A stretch of 64,000 bases of DNA from Candidatus Gastranaerophilales bacterium (GCA_944323685.1 CALUTJ010000005.1:57534-121533); one strand, 5' to 3'. Positions 1-9,423 are shown, numbered from the stretch's first letter. The notes: a model not told the origin generated them from the letters alone. A program made the numbers and translations.

Positions 1-215
1 GTTGTGTCAACCAATATACCGTCTATTTTTAATGTACTGTATGGCATTCCATTTTCATCAAGCTTGCATTCCCACACACCGTGAGGTTTTGCGTTTTTTG
101 TATTTTTCTTTGTAACAAGAGGTGCTGTTGCTATAATCAACAGCATAATGATAAACATTGTTACCAGTACTTCTGTTAAAGAAAACGCTTTCATTTTTTT
201 TATGTTTTTTGCCAT
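1..215 (-). CDS. Prepilin-like protein, N-terminal part (cut by window edge)
   Basis: Only the first 71 codons are in the window; the gene runs off the left edge. The start is an ATG at 213-215 preceded by an AAGGA ribosome site. The N-terminus has a short basic leader, then KAFSLTEVLVTM and a long hydrophobic helix. This is the type IV prepilin processing pattern (cut before F, Glu at +5), with Ala rather than Gly at -1. After the helix the text KPHGVWECKLDENG resembles the GKWICTLNDNG segment of the next gene, so it is probably another member of the same family. It lies on the same strand as the two large prepilin-like genes that follow and is presumably in one cluster with them. Export and assembly by a type IV pilus or pseudopilus machine is inferred. 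Confidence 0.72.
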   Translation of the reverse strand, partial: MAKNIKKMKAFSLTEVLVTMFIIMLLIIATAPLVTKKNTKNAKPHGVWECKLDENGMPYSTLKIDGILVDT

Positions 216-336
216 TCATTGTCCTTTTTGTTGAGCTGTTTTGTTATTATCTGGTCCGGAAAGCAGGTTGCAAAGAAGTTGTGTTCTTTATGTAATTGCT
301 TTCCGGAACAATATTTTGTCTTTTCAATTATCGGTT

Positions 337-2733
337 TTACCATTCAATGATTACAGCACCCGGTGCGCCAACACCGCCATTACCGGCCTCTGTTTTAGAA
401 CCAGAACCACCGCCGCCGCCGGCGCCGTATGTAACATCAAGAGGATTTCCTCCTACAAATTGGAAAACGCTGAAGTTTAAACCAAGAAGATTTTTTAGGT
501 TGGTTCCTGTTTTCCAAACCTCGGTTTTGGGTGACATTCCGTGTATACTGTTGTTTGTTCCCGATTTACCGCCGTAAGGAATAATCTTGGCCTGATCATC
601 AAGTGATTCCATCGGAGACGGGGCACCATCACCGCCAATCATATAGCGATCTGCCGTAACATTTCCTGTTATTGCATCTGCTTTACCGCCTGCTCCGCCG
701 GCAACGGTAAATAATTCTTCACCTGAAGAACTTTTTATAATGGTGTCACCACCTTTTTGACCGTCTGTTTTGGTATTATAGCTTGAAGAAAATCCGCCAC
801 GGCCAATTGTTATTTTTAACTTATCAAGTTTTTTATACATAGTGTTTATGTATGAGCCTGCTTGACCGCCGCTGCCTGCTGTATAAGAAACTTTAAATAC
901 GGTTGCCTCACCTTTTGTACCGGCTTGTCCGGCAAAAGATAATACATAATCTATACCGTCTGCAGTCGGAATACTTTGCAGATAGTTATGTGCAAAATTG
1001 CCAAGCCCGTATCCGCCTGAACCTGATGCTCCGGTATCAAATGCCACAGGTTCTGCATCGGCATGAGAGCTGTCTTTTTGACCTTTTAGTGTAATTGTTG
1101 GTACTAATTGAGGGTAATCAGCTTCATTGTAATCAGCTTTTTCAAGTTCGGGTTTTGATGTATAAACACAACCATAGATATTAAAGTCATAAGTTGGTCT
1201 TACTTTGCTTACACATTTGGTATAATCAACTTCATACGCAGGACCTGTATGCTTATCGACAGAACATCCGTCATAAACAGTGTACCATGCACTGTATGAT
1301 GGTGAACATGTATGAACAATGGGTTCACCTTCTGTTCCATCCTCATTTGTTGTTTCTTCAGTCCATGAACCGTAACACGAATATTCGGACTTTCCTGTGC
1401 AGATACCGCCGCCGCTACAGCCAAGATAGTCACGGTCTTGATGTGTATTAACTACACAACCATTTTTATTAGAACAGCTTGACTGAGAAAGCCCAACACA
1501 AGCAGAAGAATTTGAATAATCGTAAAATTCTCCTGTTGTTTCTACGACAGGACATTCATATACAACAATATCTTTATATATAATTTTCTCACGTTGTCTG
1601 GCATATCCGCCTCTACCGCCTGCCAGAATTTGGGTTCCGGTTCCATAATCAACTATTGTGTTGCCTCCGGATCCGCCAACTCCTCCAGAGGGAATATCTT
1701 TGTTAGAATATGTACCGCTTGGAGTATACAATGTTTTTATTCTTTCTGTACTTCCCGTTTGAGTAGGTATTCCACCGGCGCCTATATTGATATATATAGA
1801 TTGACCTGCTGCCAACTCTACAGAGTTAGCATCTTCATTACCGGCTTTTCTACCGTCTTGTCCCTGTTTGCCTCCTTCTCCGGGGAAGTTCCAGCATTTG
1901 TCTACGTTAACACCTTCGTTAGCTTTAGAAAAAGGCCAGTTTTCTTCTGCAAAACACAGAACCCTTTCTTTAAGAGTTGAGTCTTGTAGATGCTCATATT
2001 TAAAACCGGGGTCATATCCCGAGGTTGTGTTATGACCTTTATATTTATCCGTAAAAGCCGCATCGTTCTGGTATAATTTTTCATAATTATTCGCGGCCTT
2101 CCAGGTAGGATCTTCCATATCAACATATCCGTACTTACTTATATCACCGCTTGGTGTCGTTATGTTACAGCCGGACCATTTTGGGTTGGAATGTGATTGA
2201 GTTGATTCGTTCCAGGATTGGTCATCATGAGAACTGGCGTTACATTTGTTTTCTTGGAAAGTCAGAGAACTTGGAGGTACATATTTATCCGCCTCACCGC
2301 AGCCGATACCACCGCCGGCACCGCCGCCTGCACGAGCTACAATAAGATAGCTACCCGGTTGTTTGACGCTATATGCAAAAGTATCGCCATCAGAAGCCGA
2401 ATCATATAAAATTTCTTCAGTACCTGTGGTACCGCCTGCGCCGCCGCCGCCGCCGCCTGTTGCTTTAACTGTAAATTCTTTTACGTTAGCGGGCGGGGTA
2501 AATGTACAATAGCTCGTTGGAGAAGTTGTTTTAAACCCTGAATCTTTACCGTTAATAATGGTTTTCAGCACATGTCGTCCGTTATCGTTAAGTGTGCAAA
2601 TCCATTTGCCATGAGCGGCCACTTCTTTATGTTTTCTCGTAATAACAGGAACAAACGCAGCCGCAAGAAGTGCTGCGATTAAAAGAAGTATCAGAGCCTC
2701 TGCCAAAGTGAATGCGCATTTTTTATGATTCAT
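337..2733 (-). CDS. Giant glycine-rich prepilin-like protein (798 aa)
   Basis: Residues 1-32 form a prepilin signal: basic MNHKKCA, then FTLAEAL and a hydrophobic helix, with Glu at +5. Ordinary pilins have 130-200 residues, so 798 is far too long. A short segment (GKWICTLNDNG) is followed by TPPANVKEFTVKATGGGGGG, the usual opening of glycine-rich adhesin-type domains. Many Gly clusters follow, and the protein ends with GNGGVGAPGAVIIEW, the typical closing motif of such domains. A Cys-rich insert lies at about residues 410-530 (CVGLSQSSC, GCVVN, GGICTGK, YSCYGSW), which suggests disulfides outside the cell. The family is known mainly from surface and tail-tip proteins, so a pilus-tip or surface adhesin role is inference. 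Same strand and architecture as the gene at 2831-4474. Confidence 0.8.
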   Translation of the reverse strand: MNHKKCAFTLAEALILLLIAALLAAAFVPVITRKHKEVAAHGKWICTLNDNGRHVLKTIINGKDSGFKTTSPTSYCTFTPPANVKEFTVKATGGGGGGAGGTTGTEEILYDSASDGDTFAYSVKQPGSYLIVARAGGGAGGGIGCGEADKYVPPSSLTFQENKCNASSHDDQSWNESTQSHSNPKWSGCNITTPSGDISKYGYVDMEDPTWKAANNYEKLYQNDAAFTDKYKGHNTTSGYDPGFKYEHLQDSTLKERVLCFAEENWPFSKANEGVNVDKCWNFPGEGGKQGQDGRKAGNEDANSVELAAGQSIYINIGAGGIPTQTGSTERIKTLYTPSGTYSNKDIPSGGVGGSGGNTIVDYGTGTQILAGGRGGYARQREKIIYKDIVVYECPVVETTGEFYDYSNSSACVGLSQSSCSNKNGCVVNTHQDRDYLGCSGGGICTGKSEYSCYGSWTEETTNEDGTEGEPIVHTCSPSYSAWYTVYDGCSVDKHTGPAYEVDYTKCVSKVRPTYDFNIYGCVYTSKPELEKADYNEADYPQLVPTITLKGQKDSSHADAEPVAFDTGASGSGGYGLGNFAHNYLQSIPTADGIDYVLSFAGQAGTKGEATVFKVSYTAGSGGQAGSYINTMYKKLDKLKITIGRGGFSSSYNTKTDGQKGGDTIIKSSSGEELFTVAGGAGGKADAITGNVTADRYMIGGDGAPSPMESLDDQAKIIPYGGKSGTNNSIHGMSPKTEVWKTGTNLKNLLGLNFSVFQFVGGNPLDVTYGAGGGGGSGSKTEAGNGGVGAPGAVIIEW

Positions 2734-2782
2734 ATTCTTAATTACTCCAGTCTGCTACATTATCATATGTTTATTAATTACC

Positions 2783-2819
2783 CAATACAGTTCCGATTAA
2801 AATAACCGGAACTGTATTG
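2783..2819. terminator. Inverted repeat between two prepilin-like genes
   Basis: Arms CAATACAGTTCCG (2783-2795) and CGGAACTGTATTG (2807-2819) are perfect complements around an 11-base loop. A T-rich run follows on the plus strand. No plus-strand gene ends here; for the minus-strand transcript the hairpin lies just after the stop of the 547-aa gene and is not followed by U's. It may limit read-through or stabilise an mRNA end. Confidence 0.5.
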
Positions 2820-2830
2820 ATTTTTTATTT

Positions 2831-4474
2831 TTACCAGGTGACTACTACCAGACCCGGAGCCCCGTTACCACCGGTACCAAAGTCTGTATTATTTACATTA
2901 TAATTTTCATCACCTTTACCGCCGCCACCGGCACCTCCGGAACCAGGTGTTGCTTGTATACCGTTTTGAGCAAAACCTTGACCGTCAATATTGGCGTTAC
3001 CATTATTGTATCCGCCTAAAAGCATATTAACAGTAAGTCCGAGTTTTTCTATAATATTTGCAGGTACAGCAGTTTTAGCACCATCTTGACCGGGAACTTG
3101 ATAGTTTGCTGACGCCGTTTCCATATTGTTGGCTCTTGGTTCACCGCCTCTGCCGCCATCAGCAATAATTCTTGTTCCGAATCTTGAGAATTGACCGTCT
3201 TCACCTTTTTTACCTGATTCGGTTGCACCAAGTCCGCCTTTACCTATGTATACTTTGACAAAGTTTTCGTCACTATTTTTCTCAATAGGTGAACGTTCAA
3301 AGGTATAGAAAGATACATTACCGGCCTGTCCGCCGCCGCCACCATATAAAGGTGTTTCTTTAATTTGAACATATCCGTCAGAACCGGGTTTGCCTTCACG
3401 ACCGGAACCACCTCGTTTGCCGCCATTACCGTAGCCGGTAATATCGCCTTCAAGGTTGCCTGCAAGATTTTCCGGATAACAATTATCCGCGCTCCGACAA
3501 ATAATGCCGCCATGTTGTGGATCCGTCGGATTTATTTTTTGCGGCGCCCAGTTTGTAATACAAGTTGCGCCGGTACACTGATTTGCATAACCGCCGTCAC
3601 AGCCGCCTGACCATTTCTTTTTCGGATAGCAGACAAACCATGCACACTCTGTACCCCAGTAACGGAAGGCACCGCCACAACCGCCGCCAGCTTCTACTCT
3701 AAGGCCGTGTCCCCATACAATTGAAGATACGCCGTGTCCGCCGCCGTCCCATTTAGAAGATGGTTGAGCCTTAAATATCATATCAGACATCCAGTCGCCC
3801 AGACCAAATAAATCACCGGTTGCATTAAATATACTTTTGATATTCATGCTAAGAAGACCGCCCAAAAATCCGCCAATGATACCAAGAACGGAATCTGTGT
3901 GTCCACCGCCGCCGCCTGGGCCTGTAAATACGTTATATGTTTTGTTTTTTTCAAGGGTAGCTCTTGCAATAACTACACCGCCGGAGTATCCGCCTCTGGC
4001 AGAACCTGCTGCGGCACCACCACCGCCGCCGCCACCGCCGCCACCAACGGCAATGATTTGATATTCTTGTGTTTTAACGGGGGTAAATGATCTGTCTTCT
4101 GTGTCAGGGAAGTAAACTCTTGCTGCACCGACACCAGTTTCACCGGCAGCACCGCCGCCACCGCCGCCAATAACTGTTACGTTAAATTTTGATACCCCAT
4201 CAGGAGGTGTAAATTTTGCGAAGGTTTCTCCGTTTTCTGTGCCAATATAATCACTACCTGTTTTAGCAGTACCATCCTCGTACACAACAAGATTGTTGCT
4301 TGAATCGTATGTTGCATACCAGGTGTGTTGGTCTTGAGAAAGTTCTCGATATTCTTTTGATTTTTTAATTACCGGTATACTCGCAAGGGCAAGAAGTGCT
4401 ATCACTATCATTGTGATAAGTATCTCTGCCAGAGTGAAACCGAGTAATTTGTTAACTTTTTCTTTGGATATCAT
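2831..4474 (-). CDS. Giant glycine-rich prepilin-like protein (547 aa)
   Basis: A classic prepilin N-terminus is seen: basic leader ending KLLG, cut site before FTLAE, and a hydrophobic helix to about residue 37. The start ATG at 4474 has a GAGGAG ribosome site 7 bases upstream. Residues about 85-105 (FTPPDGVSKFNVTVIGGGGG) open a glycine-rich domain. Long Gly runs follow at about 140-155, and the protein closes with GTGGNGAPGLVVVTW. Several Cys pairs lie at about residues 270-330. The coding strand is full of GGN codons, which read as poly-Pro in an opposite frame. This looks like a paralogue of the 798-aa protein downstream, in one cluster. A pilus-associated adhesin or minor pseudopilin role is inferred; pilT is 24 kb away. 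Confidence 0.8.
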   Translation of the reverse strand: MISKEKVNKLLGFTLAEILITMIVIALLALASIPVIKKSKEYRELSQDQHTWYATYDSSNNLVVYEDGTAKTGSDYIGTENGETFAKFTPPDGVSKFNVTVIGGGGGGAAGETGVGAARVYFPDTEDRSFTPVKTQEYQIIAVGGGGGGGGGGAAAGSARGGYSGGVVIARATLEKNKTYNVFTGPGGGGGHTDSVLGIIGGFLGGLLSMNIKSIFNATGDLFGLGDWMSDMIFKAQPSSKWDGGGHGVSSIVWGHGLRVEAGGGCGGAFRYWGTECAWFVCYPKKKWSGGCDGGYANQCTGATCITNWAPQKINPTDPQHGGIICRSADNCYPENLAGNLEGDITGYGNGGKRGGSGREGKPGSDGYVQIKETPLYGGGGGQAGNVSFYTFERSPIEKNSDENFVKVYIGKGGLGATESGKKGEDGQFSRFGTRIIADGGRGGEPRANNMETASANYQVPGQDGAKTAVPANIIEKLGLTVNMLLGGYNNGNANIDGQGFAQNGIQATPGSGGAGGGGKGDENYNVNNTDFGTGGNGAPGLVVVTW

Positions 4475-4747
4475 GCAATGCTCCTCATTTTTTGCTAAAA
4501 AACAATATAATTATCGGCATTTTATAAAAATACTTTAGTTTTTTTCGAGAAATGTGTCAATTTCGTTACAAAAAAATCAGTATAATATATTAGATGCCTA
4601 TATTATATAAATACCCATTTTTTTGATTTTATAACATGTTTGTTAAGTTTGATTAAGTTAAGTTTTTAAAATCAGGCCAAAAAGCGCAGTATCACTGCAT
4701 TTTTATTTTTGGCAGAAATATTATTTTTTAGATTTTAGTGCAGAAAA

Positions 4748-5662
4748 TTATTTTATGTGTCTTTTGAGGTTGCTTCTTACATCCGACAACGGACCGTTAT
4801 TTGGATTTCTGTATGTCTGGTAGTATTTTTTAGCATATACAAACGGGAATTTAGGTATCCAGCCGAGTTTGACAAAGATGGATATACCTTCCGCGCCCTG
4901 AGAAAACATAAGTTCGTCAATAGTTTGTTCATAAGCCGGTGAGATTGAAGAAATAAGTTTTAGAATATAATCCGTAACCGTGAGTGCAGAATATCCCGAA
5001 ATTGCCCCCGTATTGGTAACCAGATATGTTATTGTAATATCTTTATCATTAATTGTTGCTCTTTCAGAGTTTTCCGGAAGAGTAATGTCATTTTCGTCAG
5101 CACGGGCAAGTTCAAACCATTCACCCTGATATTGAATACGCATTGAGTTTGGATCCGGCATATAAATGTCATCGTAGTTGTTAGGCAAAAGTTTTTGTCC
5201 GTTGATGTCATACACGCCGTATTTATATTTTTTGCAGGTCAAAAACATCTGACCAAAAAGCGGTTCTATTGATGAAAATTCCGCAGGGATAATAACTTTA
5301 CCTGTTTCATCATACAGTCCGTAATCATTATCATTACCGAATTTGACATATTTAAGCAAAATTCTTTCCACGTGTCTGTATTTTGGCTTAATAAGGAAAT
5401 TGCCCGAGTTATCCATCAGGCCGTAACGGCTGCCTTTTAGGGTAATCCATGAGGTTTCGCCAACGCGTACAAGCTTTTTATATTCAGCAGGGACAAGTAT
5501 ATTGCCGTTTTTATCTTTTATACCGAATTTATTGTCATCGCTGAAAACTTCCACATCAGAATTTTTTATCTGCGTATTTGCGCTAACGGTTTCTTGTGCT
5601 ACAGCGCAATTAGATAACAACAAAATTAAGCTCAATATCAAGACAATCTTTTTCATAATCAA
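4748..5662 (-). CDS. Secreted WG-repeat protein
   Basis: 304 aa. Residues 1-23 form a signal peptide (MIMKKIVLILSLILLLSNCAVAQ); LSNC could be a lipobox, giving a lipoprotein, or cleavage could follow AVA. The next 150 residues hold at least four WG-type beta repeats: FGIKDKNGNILVPAEYKK, YGLMDNSGNFLIKPKYRH, YGLYDETGKVIIPAEFSS and YGVYDINGQKLLPNNYDD. The last 110 residues have no motif I recognise. WG repeats are common in exported bacterial proteins of unknown role, so a periplasmic or surface binding function is inference. It is transcribed away from the AsmA-like gene, and the 74-base gap carries a palindrome overlapping a promoter. Confidence 0.8.
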   Translation of the reverse strand: MIMKKIVLILSLILLLSNCAVAQETVSANTQIKNSDVEVFSDDNKFGIKDKNGNILVPAEYKKLVRVGETSWITLKGSRYGLMDNSGNFLIKPKYRHVERILLKYVKFGNDNDYGLYDETGKVIIPAEFSSIEPLFGQMFLTCKKYKYGVYDINGQKLLPNNYDDIYMPDPNSMRIQYQGEWFELARADENDITLPENSERATINDKDITITYLVTNTGAISGYSALTVTDYILKLISSISPAYEQTIDELMFSQGAEGISIFVKLGWIPKFPFVYAKKYYQTYRNPNNGPLSDVRSNLKRHIK

Positions 5663-5666
5663 TATA

Positions 5667-5693
5667 ATATCACAAATTTAGTTGTGATATAAT
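5667..5693 (+). promoter_or_regulatory. Extended -10 promoter overlapped by an operator-like palindrome
   Basis: An extended -10 TGATATAAT ends at 5693, about 45 bases before the ATG of the AsmA-like gene. Arms ATATCACAA (5667-5675) and TTGTGATAT (5682-5690) are perfectly complementary and the right arm overlaps the -10. That layout fits a repressor site controlling this gene, and possibly the divergent WG-repeat gene. No regulator is identified. Confidence 0.5.
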
Positions 5694-5736
5694 CTTTTTA
5701 AAAGTGGTCGGTTATTCAGTTGGAAATTTATTTATT

Positions 5737-8574
5737 ATGAAGAATATTTTAAAATTATTAAAACTGTACGCAATAATCGCTGTTATTGCAGGAATATTAA
5801 TAAGTATTCCGTTTGTTTTATATTTAAAAGTTTTGCCTGCCGTAGCTTCAAGTCAAAAGCTGGTTAATTACGTTGAAAAAGCCGCAGGCAAGCTTATAAA
5901 CGTTGATATTGATATTAAAAATCCGGTGTTAAAGACAGAATTGGGCCCTGATATCGATTTTAAAGTCGATGCGTTTAAAATTTCCAAAGACAATAAAGAT
6001 TATTTTGTTTTAACCAAATTTGATTCTTCGATATCGATTGCGGAAATTTTTAAGAAAAACATAATATTAAACAGGCTGGGTGCTGATTTTATTTATGTTG
6101 ACGTAAATAAAATTTTGACACTTGTCCACAAACAACCCGAAAAGAAAAAAGAACAACAAAAATTCGATTGGACAATTGACTGGTTTAATGCGCTTTTCTA
6201 CGTAAAACAGTGTATTGTTTTATACAATCTCGATGAAGCCACATCTGTTAAAGTCGATGCGAGAAAACTTGTTGTAACGGATTATAGAGAGCCGAAAATC
6301 GTACATTTCAATGTGGCAGCAATCGTCAAAAAAAATAATCACGAGATGAAATTTTTTATTTCTGACCGAAACACAGTCTACATAAAAGACAAACGACTTT
6401 CCATGGAAAAGGGCATCTTGTTTGTTAATAACTCAAAGATGTACCTGAACGCTTATGCAAAGAGGGGAGATTTCAGCTTTAAGGTATATGCCGACAAGTT
6501 TGATTTGAAAAATGTTATAGAACTTTTACGTTCTAACCTTGTTATGCCAAACGGCGAAGAAATGCTTGCCTTCTACAAAGACATCAACGGAAGTTTTAAT
6601 TTTATAATCGAGCTTACCAAAAAAGAAGGCCTGAAAGGTATTATAAAAGTAAATAATGCAGGTCTGAAGGTTATTCCTGTCAACAATCTGCCCATTACGG
6701 TACAACAGGGACTTGTTACGTTTAACAATAACACTGTATTCCTTAAAGACTTTAAAGGTTATTACGGCAAAAACAAACGTAATGCGGTTGAGATGTCCGG
6801 CACGATTGATGATTACATGAAATCCGTTGACACAAATATCGAGGTTAAAGGTGTTGCCACAAACGAATTCACCAGAGATTACCTTTCTAAACTTGCAGGC
6901 TGCAAGCTGACTTTGACAGGCGGTGATTCTAAAACAATACTTTATGTCAAATCAAAATACAGTGTAGTTGATTTAACCTGGTTGTTTAAGCTTGCCAAAG
7001 GCAAAGATATTTTAATCGAGGGTGCATCTTTAAGCCCCGTAAAATGGGACAGAGCCTTAAAAGCGGATTTCCATTTTGAAAATAATATTTTTCAGATTAA
7101 AAACATAAATTATTATATAGCACAGGTTTTAGATAAAAATTCCAAAGGAGTTAAGCCTATATTAACAATCAACGGTAATGTCGACTGTTCTAAACCGATT
7201 CCGGTTGTTACCGACTTAGGTTTTGATATACCTAAACCTTTGCCGAGTGAATTTTTGAATGTTTTAATAGGGCAAAAACTCTTCAGAAAAGGCACTATAT
7301 CGGGCAATATGCACTATGTGCTGAACAATAACAATCCACAACTTGACGGAAAAATGGAAATGAACGGCGTTTTGATTCCCTCTCAACGTCTGGGTATCAA
7401 GTCTGCAAGTTTTTCTACAGACAAAAACCTTATCCATATCAAGGCTGACGGAAGGTTTAAACGCTCTAAATATAATTTTACGGGCAAATTTAAAAACTCA
7501 TTGTTATTGCCGGTTGTTATAAAAGATATTAATTTGACGGTTGATAATATCGATATAGAAAAAATTATCCTTTCTATGAACCAGCAAAATACTTCTTCTG
7601 TAGCTACTGCTCCTCAAAAAGATAATCAAACTCAGGCCTCACTGGTTACTGCGCAGGCTCAGCAGGTAAGCGACAATGCTGTTGATGACGAATCCACTTA
7701 TGACTCTTACACATTTGATACAGGCCTAATTATTGTTGAAAGATGCATTTTGCACCTTGTTAAAGGCAAATACAAAGATATAAATATGGGCAATTTATGG
7801 GCAAATCTTACTCTTGATAAAAACGGGGTATTGCAGATAAAATCCAACAGATTTGACTTTGCCGAAGGTATTTCTTCTCTCAAAGTGTTGTGTGATTTGA
7901 AAAAACACGATTATTATCTTAGATTGGGAGTAAAAGATATAAATTCCGACTTAATCGCAACTACATTGCTTGCGCTGAAACGTGAAATAACCGGCAAAGC
8001 AAGCGGTTTGATTGAAATCAATACTGACGATTCTCTCAAATTAAACGGAAGAATACAATTTGAGGTTAAAAACGGTACCATAGCCAAAGTAGGGCTGGTT
8101 GAATACGCGCTTAAGTTTGCGGCATTATTCAGAAATCCGATGGCAATGATTAGCCCGTCAACAATTTTTGATCTGGTAAACGTTCCGCAGGGTGATTTTG
8201 ACAGAATCATCGGTGATTTACAAATGAAAGACAATGTTGTTGAAAAGCTGATGATTAAATCATCTGCCGATCAGTTGAGTTCATTTATCATAGGCAGATA
8301 TGACCTTGTTACAAGAGATGCTTCTTTAAGAATTTATACAAAATTCAGCAACAAAAACAAAGGCTTCGCAGGATTTTTAAGAAACTTCTCACTGAACAGT
8401 CTGGCTAACAGAGTATCCTTAGGCGGAAGCAACGACAGCTTGTACTATTCCGCAGAATTAGAGCAGCTGCCGCCTATTGATGCAGAAGAAAAAGACTGTC
8501 AGGTATTTTTAACAAAAGTTGACGGTGATGTTGAGAGGTTTAACTTCCTGTCATCTTTGAAAAAGATTAAATAA
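5737..8574 (+). CDS. AsmA-like large envelope protein
   Basis: 945 aa from the ATG at 5737, with GGAAA about 10 bases upstream. An in-frame GTG at 5704 would add 11 residues but lies almost on the promoter. One N-terminal membrane helix (residues about 8-32, IIAVIAGILISIPFVLYL) is followed by a long periplasmic body rich in beta strands. The opening (VNYVEKAAGKLINVDIDIKN) and the last 250 residues (IQFEVKNGTIAKVGLVEYAL, with later FDRIIGDLQMKDN) match the AsmA/YhdP/TamB style. Those families are bridge-like proteins that move phospholipid or affect outer-membrane assembly. A Gln/Thr/Ser-rich linker lies at about residues 615-650. A strong terminator follows. The family call is firm; the exact role is inferred. 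Confidence 0.8.
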   Translation: MKNILKLLKLYAIIAVIAGILISIPFVLYLKVLPAVASSQKLVNYVEKAAGKLINVDIDIKNPVLKTELGPDIDFKVDAFKISKDNKDYFVLTKFDSSISIAEIFKKNIILNRLGADFIYVDVNKILTLVHKQPEKKKEQQKFDWTIDWFNALFYVKQCIVLYNLDEATSVKVDARKLVVTDYREPKIVHFNVAAIVKKNNHEMKFFISDRNTVYIKDKRLSMEKGILFVNNSKMYLNAYAKRGDFSFKVYADKFDLKNVIELLRSNLVMPNGEEMLAFYKDINGSFNFIIELTKKEGLKGIIKVNNAGLKVIPVNNLPITVQQGLVTFNNNTVFLKDFKGYYGKNKRNAVEMSGTIDDYMKSVDTNIEVKGVATNEFTRDYLSKLAGCKLTLTGGDSKTILYVKSKYSVVDLTWLFKLAKGKDILIEGASLSPVKWDRALKADFHFENNIFQIKNINYYIAQVLDKNSKGVKPILTINGNVDCSKPIPVVTDLGFDIPKPLPSEFLNVLIGQKLFRKGTISGNMHYVLNNNNPQLDGKMEMNGVLIPSQRLGIKSASFSTDKNLIHIKADGRFKRSKYNFTGKFKNSLLLPVVIKDINLTVDNIDIEKIILSMNQQNTSSVATAPQKDNQTQASLVTAQAQQVSDNAVDDESTYDSYTFDTGLIIVERCILHLVKGKYKDINMGNLWANLTLDKNGVLQIKSNRFDFAEGISSLKVLCDLKKHDYYLRLGVKDINSDLIATTLLALKREITGKASGLIEINTDDSLKLNGRIQFEVKNGTIAKVGLVEYALKFAALFRNPMAMISPSTIFDLVNVPQGDFDRIIGDLQMKDNVVEKLMIKSSADQLSSFIIGRYDLVTRDASLRIYTKFSNKNKGFAGFLRNFSLNSLANRVSLGGSNDSLYYSAELEQLPPIDAEEKDCQVFLTKVDGDVERFNFLSSLKKIK

Positions 8575-8590
8575 TTTATGATAAATATTT

Positions 8591-8617
8591 AAAGCCGGCG
8601 GTAAAAGCCGGCTTTTA
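8591..8617 (+). terminator. Rho-independent terminator of the AsmA-like gene
   Basis: Stem AAAGCCGGC / GCCGGCTTT around loop GGTAAAA, followed by T's, 17 bases after the stop codon. It runs straight into an interspersed repeat. Confidence 0.85.
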
Positions 8618-8740
8618 TCTAATCTAGTATCGCATTTGCCGGCTCGAGCCTTCGAGCCGTCACTGCTCACTTTTTTTCAATGTGACACTCCAAAAATTCG
8701 TTCACATAGCTTTGCTCCTTATCACGAATTTTTCTCGGAC
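8617..8740 (+). repeat. Interspersed intergenic repeat, copy A (short form)
   Basis: From ATCTAATCTAG to TTTTCTCGGAC, about 124 bp. It shares both outer parts with the other five copies but lacks the roughly 55-bp central module, which is replaced by a T-run. It includes the CTCGAGCCTTCGAGCC block and the AAAAATTCG / CGAATTTTT inverted pair. It lies between the terminator at 8591 and the small gene at 8867. Confidence 0.9.
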
Positions 8741-8866
8741 AGTTTCTGACAAATTATTATTTATTGTGTCCTTATTTGACTCCTGAGGGCTATAAATTTT
8801 TGCATAAAAATTCCGAAATTTATAATACAGGGAAAATTCGTACAATCTAAAAAAAGGAGAACAACT

Positions 8867-9148
8867 ATGAATTTATCACTAAATTCGGTATCCGGTTACA
8901 AAATTTCGGAAATTGACAAAAAATTTCAGTACCAGCAGCTTGGTATTCCTGATGATGTAATTTCACAAGGCGCATCTGCTATCGAAGATTATGCATACGA
9001 AAACAGTATCACCCTGCCGGATTTTGAAGCGCAGGATGAAGAAGCTTTGTTTGCTCCGTCAAACGATGACTCAACTCAAGCTGCGGCAGGTCAAAATTCA
9101 GGTGCAACAAACAATGAAGCAAATAAAAAACTGCGTTATCAGGCATAA
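8867..9148 (+). CDS. Small hypothetical protein (93 aa)
   Basis: A strong ribosome site (AAAAAGGAG, 8 bases before the ATG) and a TATAAT at 8821-8826 support real expression. The product is acidic, has no signal peptide or membrane helix, and ends in a disordered Gln/Asn/Ala-rich tail. I do not recognise a family. The middle (residues about 25-60: DDVISQGASAIEDYAYENS) may form a helix. Terminator hairpins follow and it stands alone between repeat copies A and B, so it is probably monocistronic. Confidence 0.65.
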   Translation: MNLSLNSVSGYKISEIDKKFQYQQLGIPDDVISQGASAIEDYAYENSITLPDFEAQDEEALFAPSNDDSTQAAAGQNSGATNNEANKKLRYQA

Positions 9149-9204
9149 GTAAAACCGTTAACAAGAGTAATATTTAATCACCAAACCAGCCTTAAATCAT
9201 ATGC

Positions 9205-9237
9205 AAAAAAGCGAAAACTACGTAGTTTTCGCTTTTT
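9205..9237 (+). terminator. Perfect palindromic terminator
   Basis: GCGAAAACTAC / GTAGTTTTCGC is a perfect inverted repeat flanked by A6 and T5, so it could work in both directions. It probably ends the transcript of the 93-aa gene. Confidence 0.8.
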
Positions 9238-9257
9238 ACCGTTTTTAAATTTAAAGT

Positions 9258-9290
9258 AAAAGGCTATTCACAGGGACGAATAGCCTTTTT
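9258..9290 (+). terminator. Second terminator-like hairpin
   Basis: AAAAGGCTATTC / GAATAGCCTTTT with an 8-base loop and a T-run, 20 bases after the first terminator. The rest of the gap to repeat copy B (9291-9423) holds no gene; a short GC palindrome CCCCGCGGGG near 9405 is the only other structure seen. Confidence 0.7.
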
Positions 9291-9423
9291 AAAGAGAATT
9301 TTACAACTGAACTGATGTGATAGTTAGTGTGAGCTGTTCTGTTATCGTGTCAGGGATTTCTCTTTACATATTTATTATAGTTTTATTGTATTAAACATCA
9401 ATGACCCCGCGGGGCTAATTTTC

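Noticed and set aside
1594..1980. 128-aa plus-strand open frame inside the 798-aa prepilin-like gene
   Set aside because: It is antisense to a well-supported gene, and its Ser/Cys-rich text follows from glycine and threonine codons on the other strand.
3837..4170. Plus-strand proline-rich open frames opposite the 547-aa gene
   Set aside because: They are antisense readings of glycine codon runs (GGN read as CCN) and have no ribosome site or independent signal.
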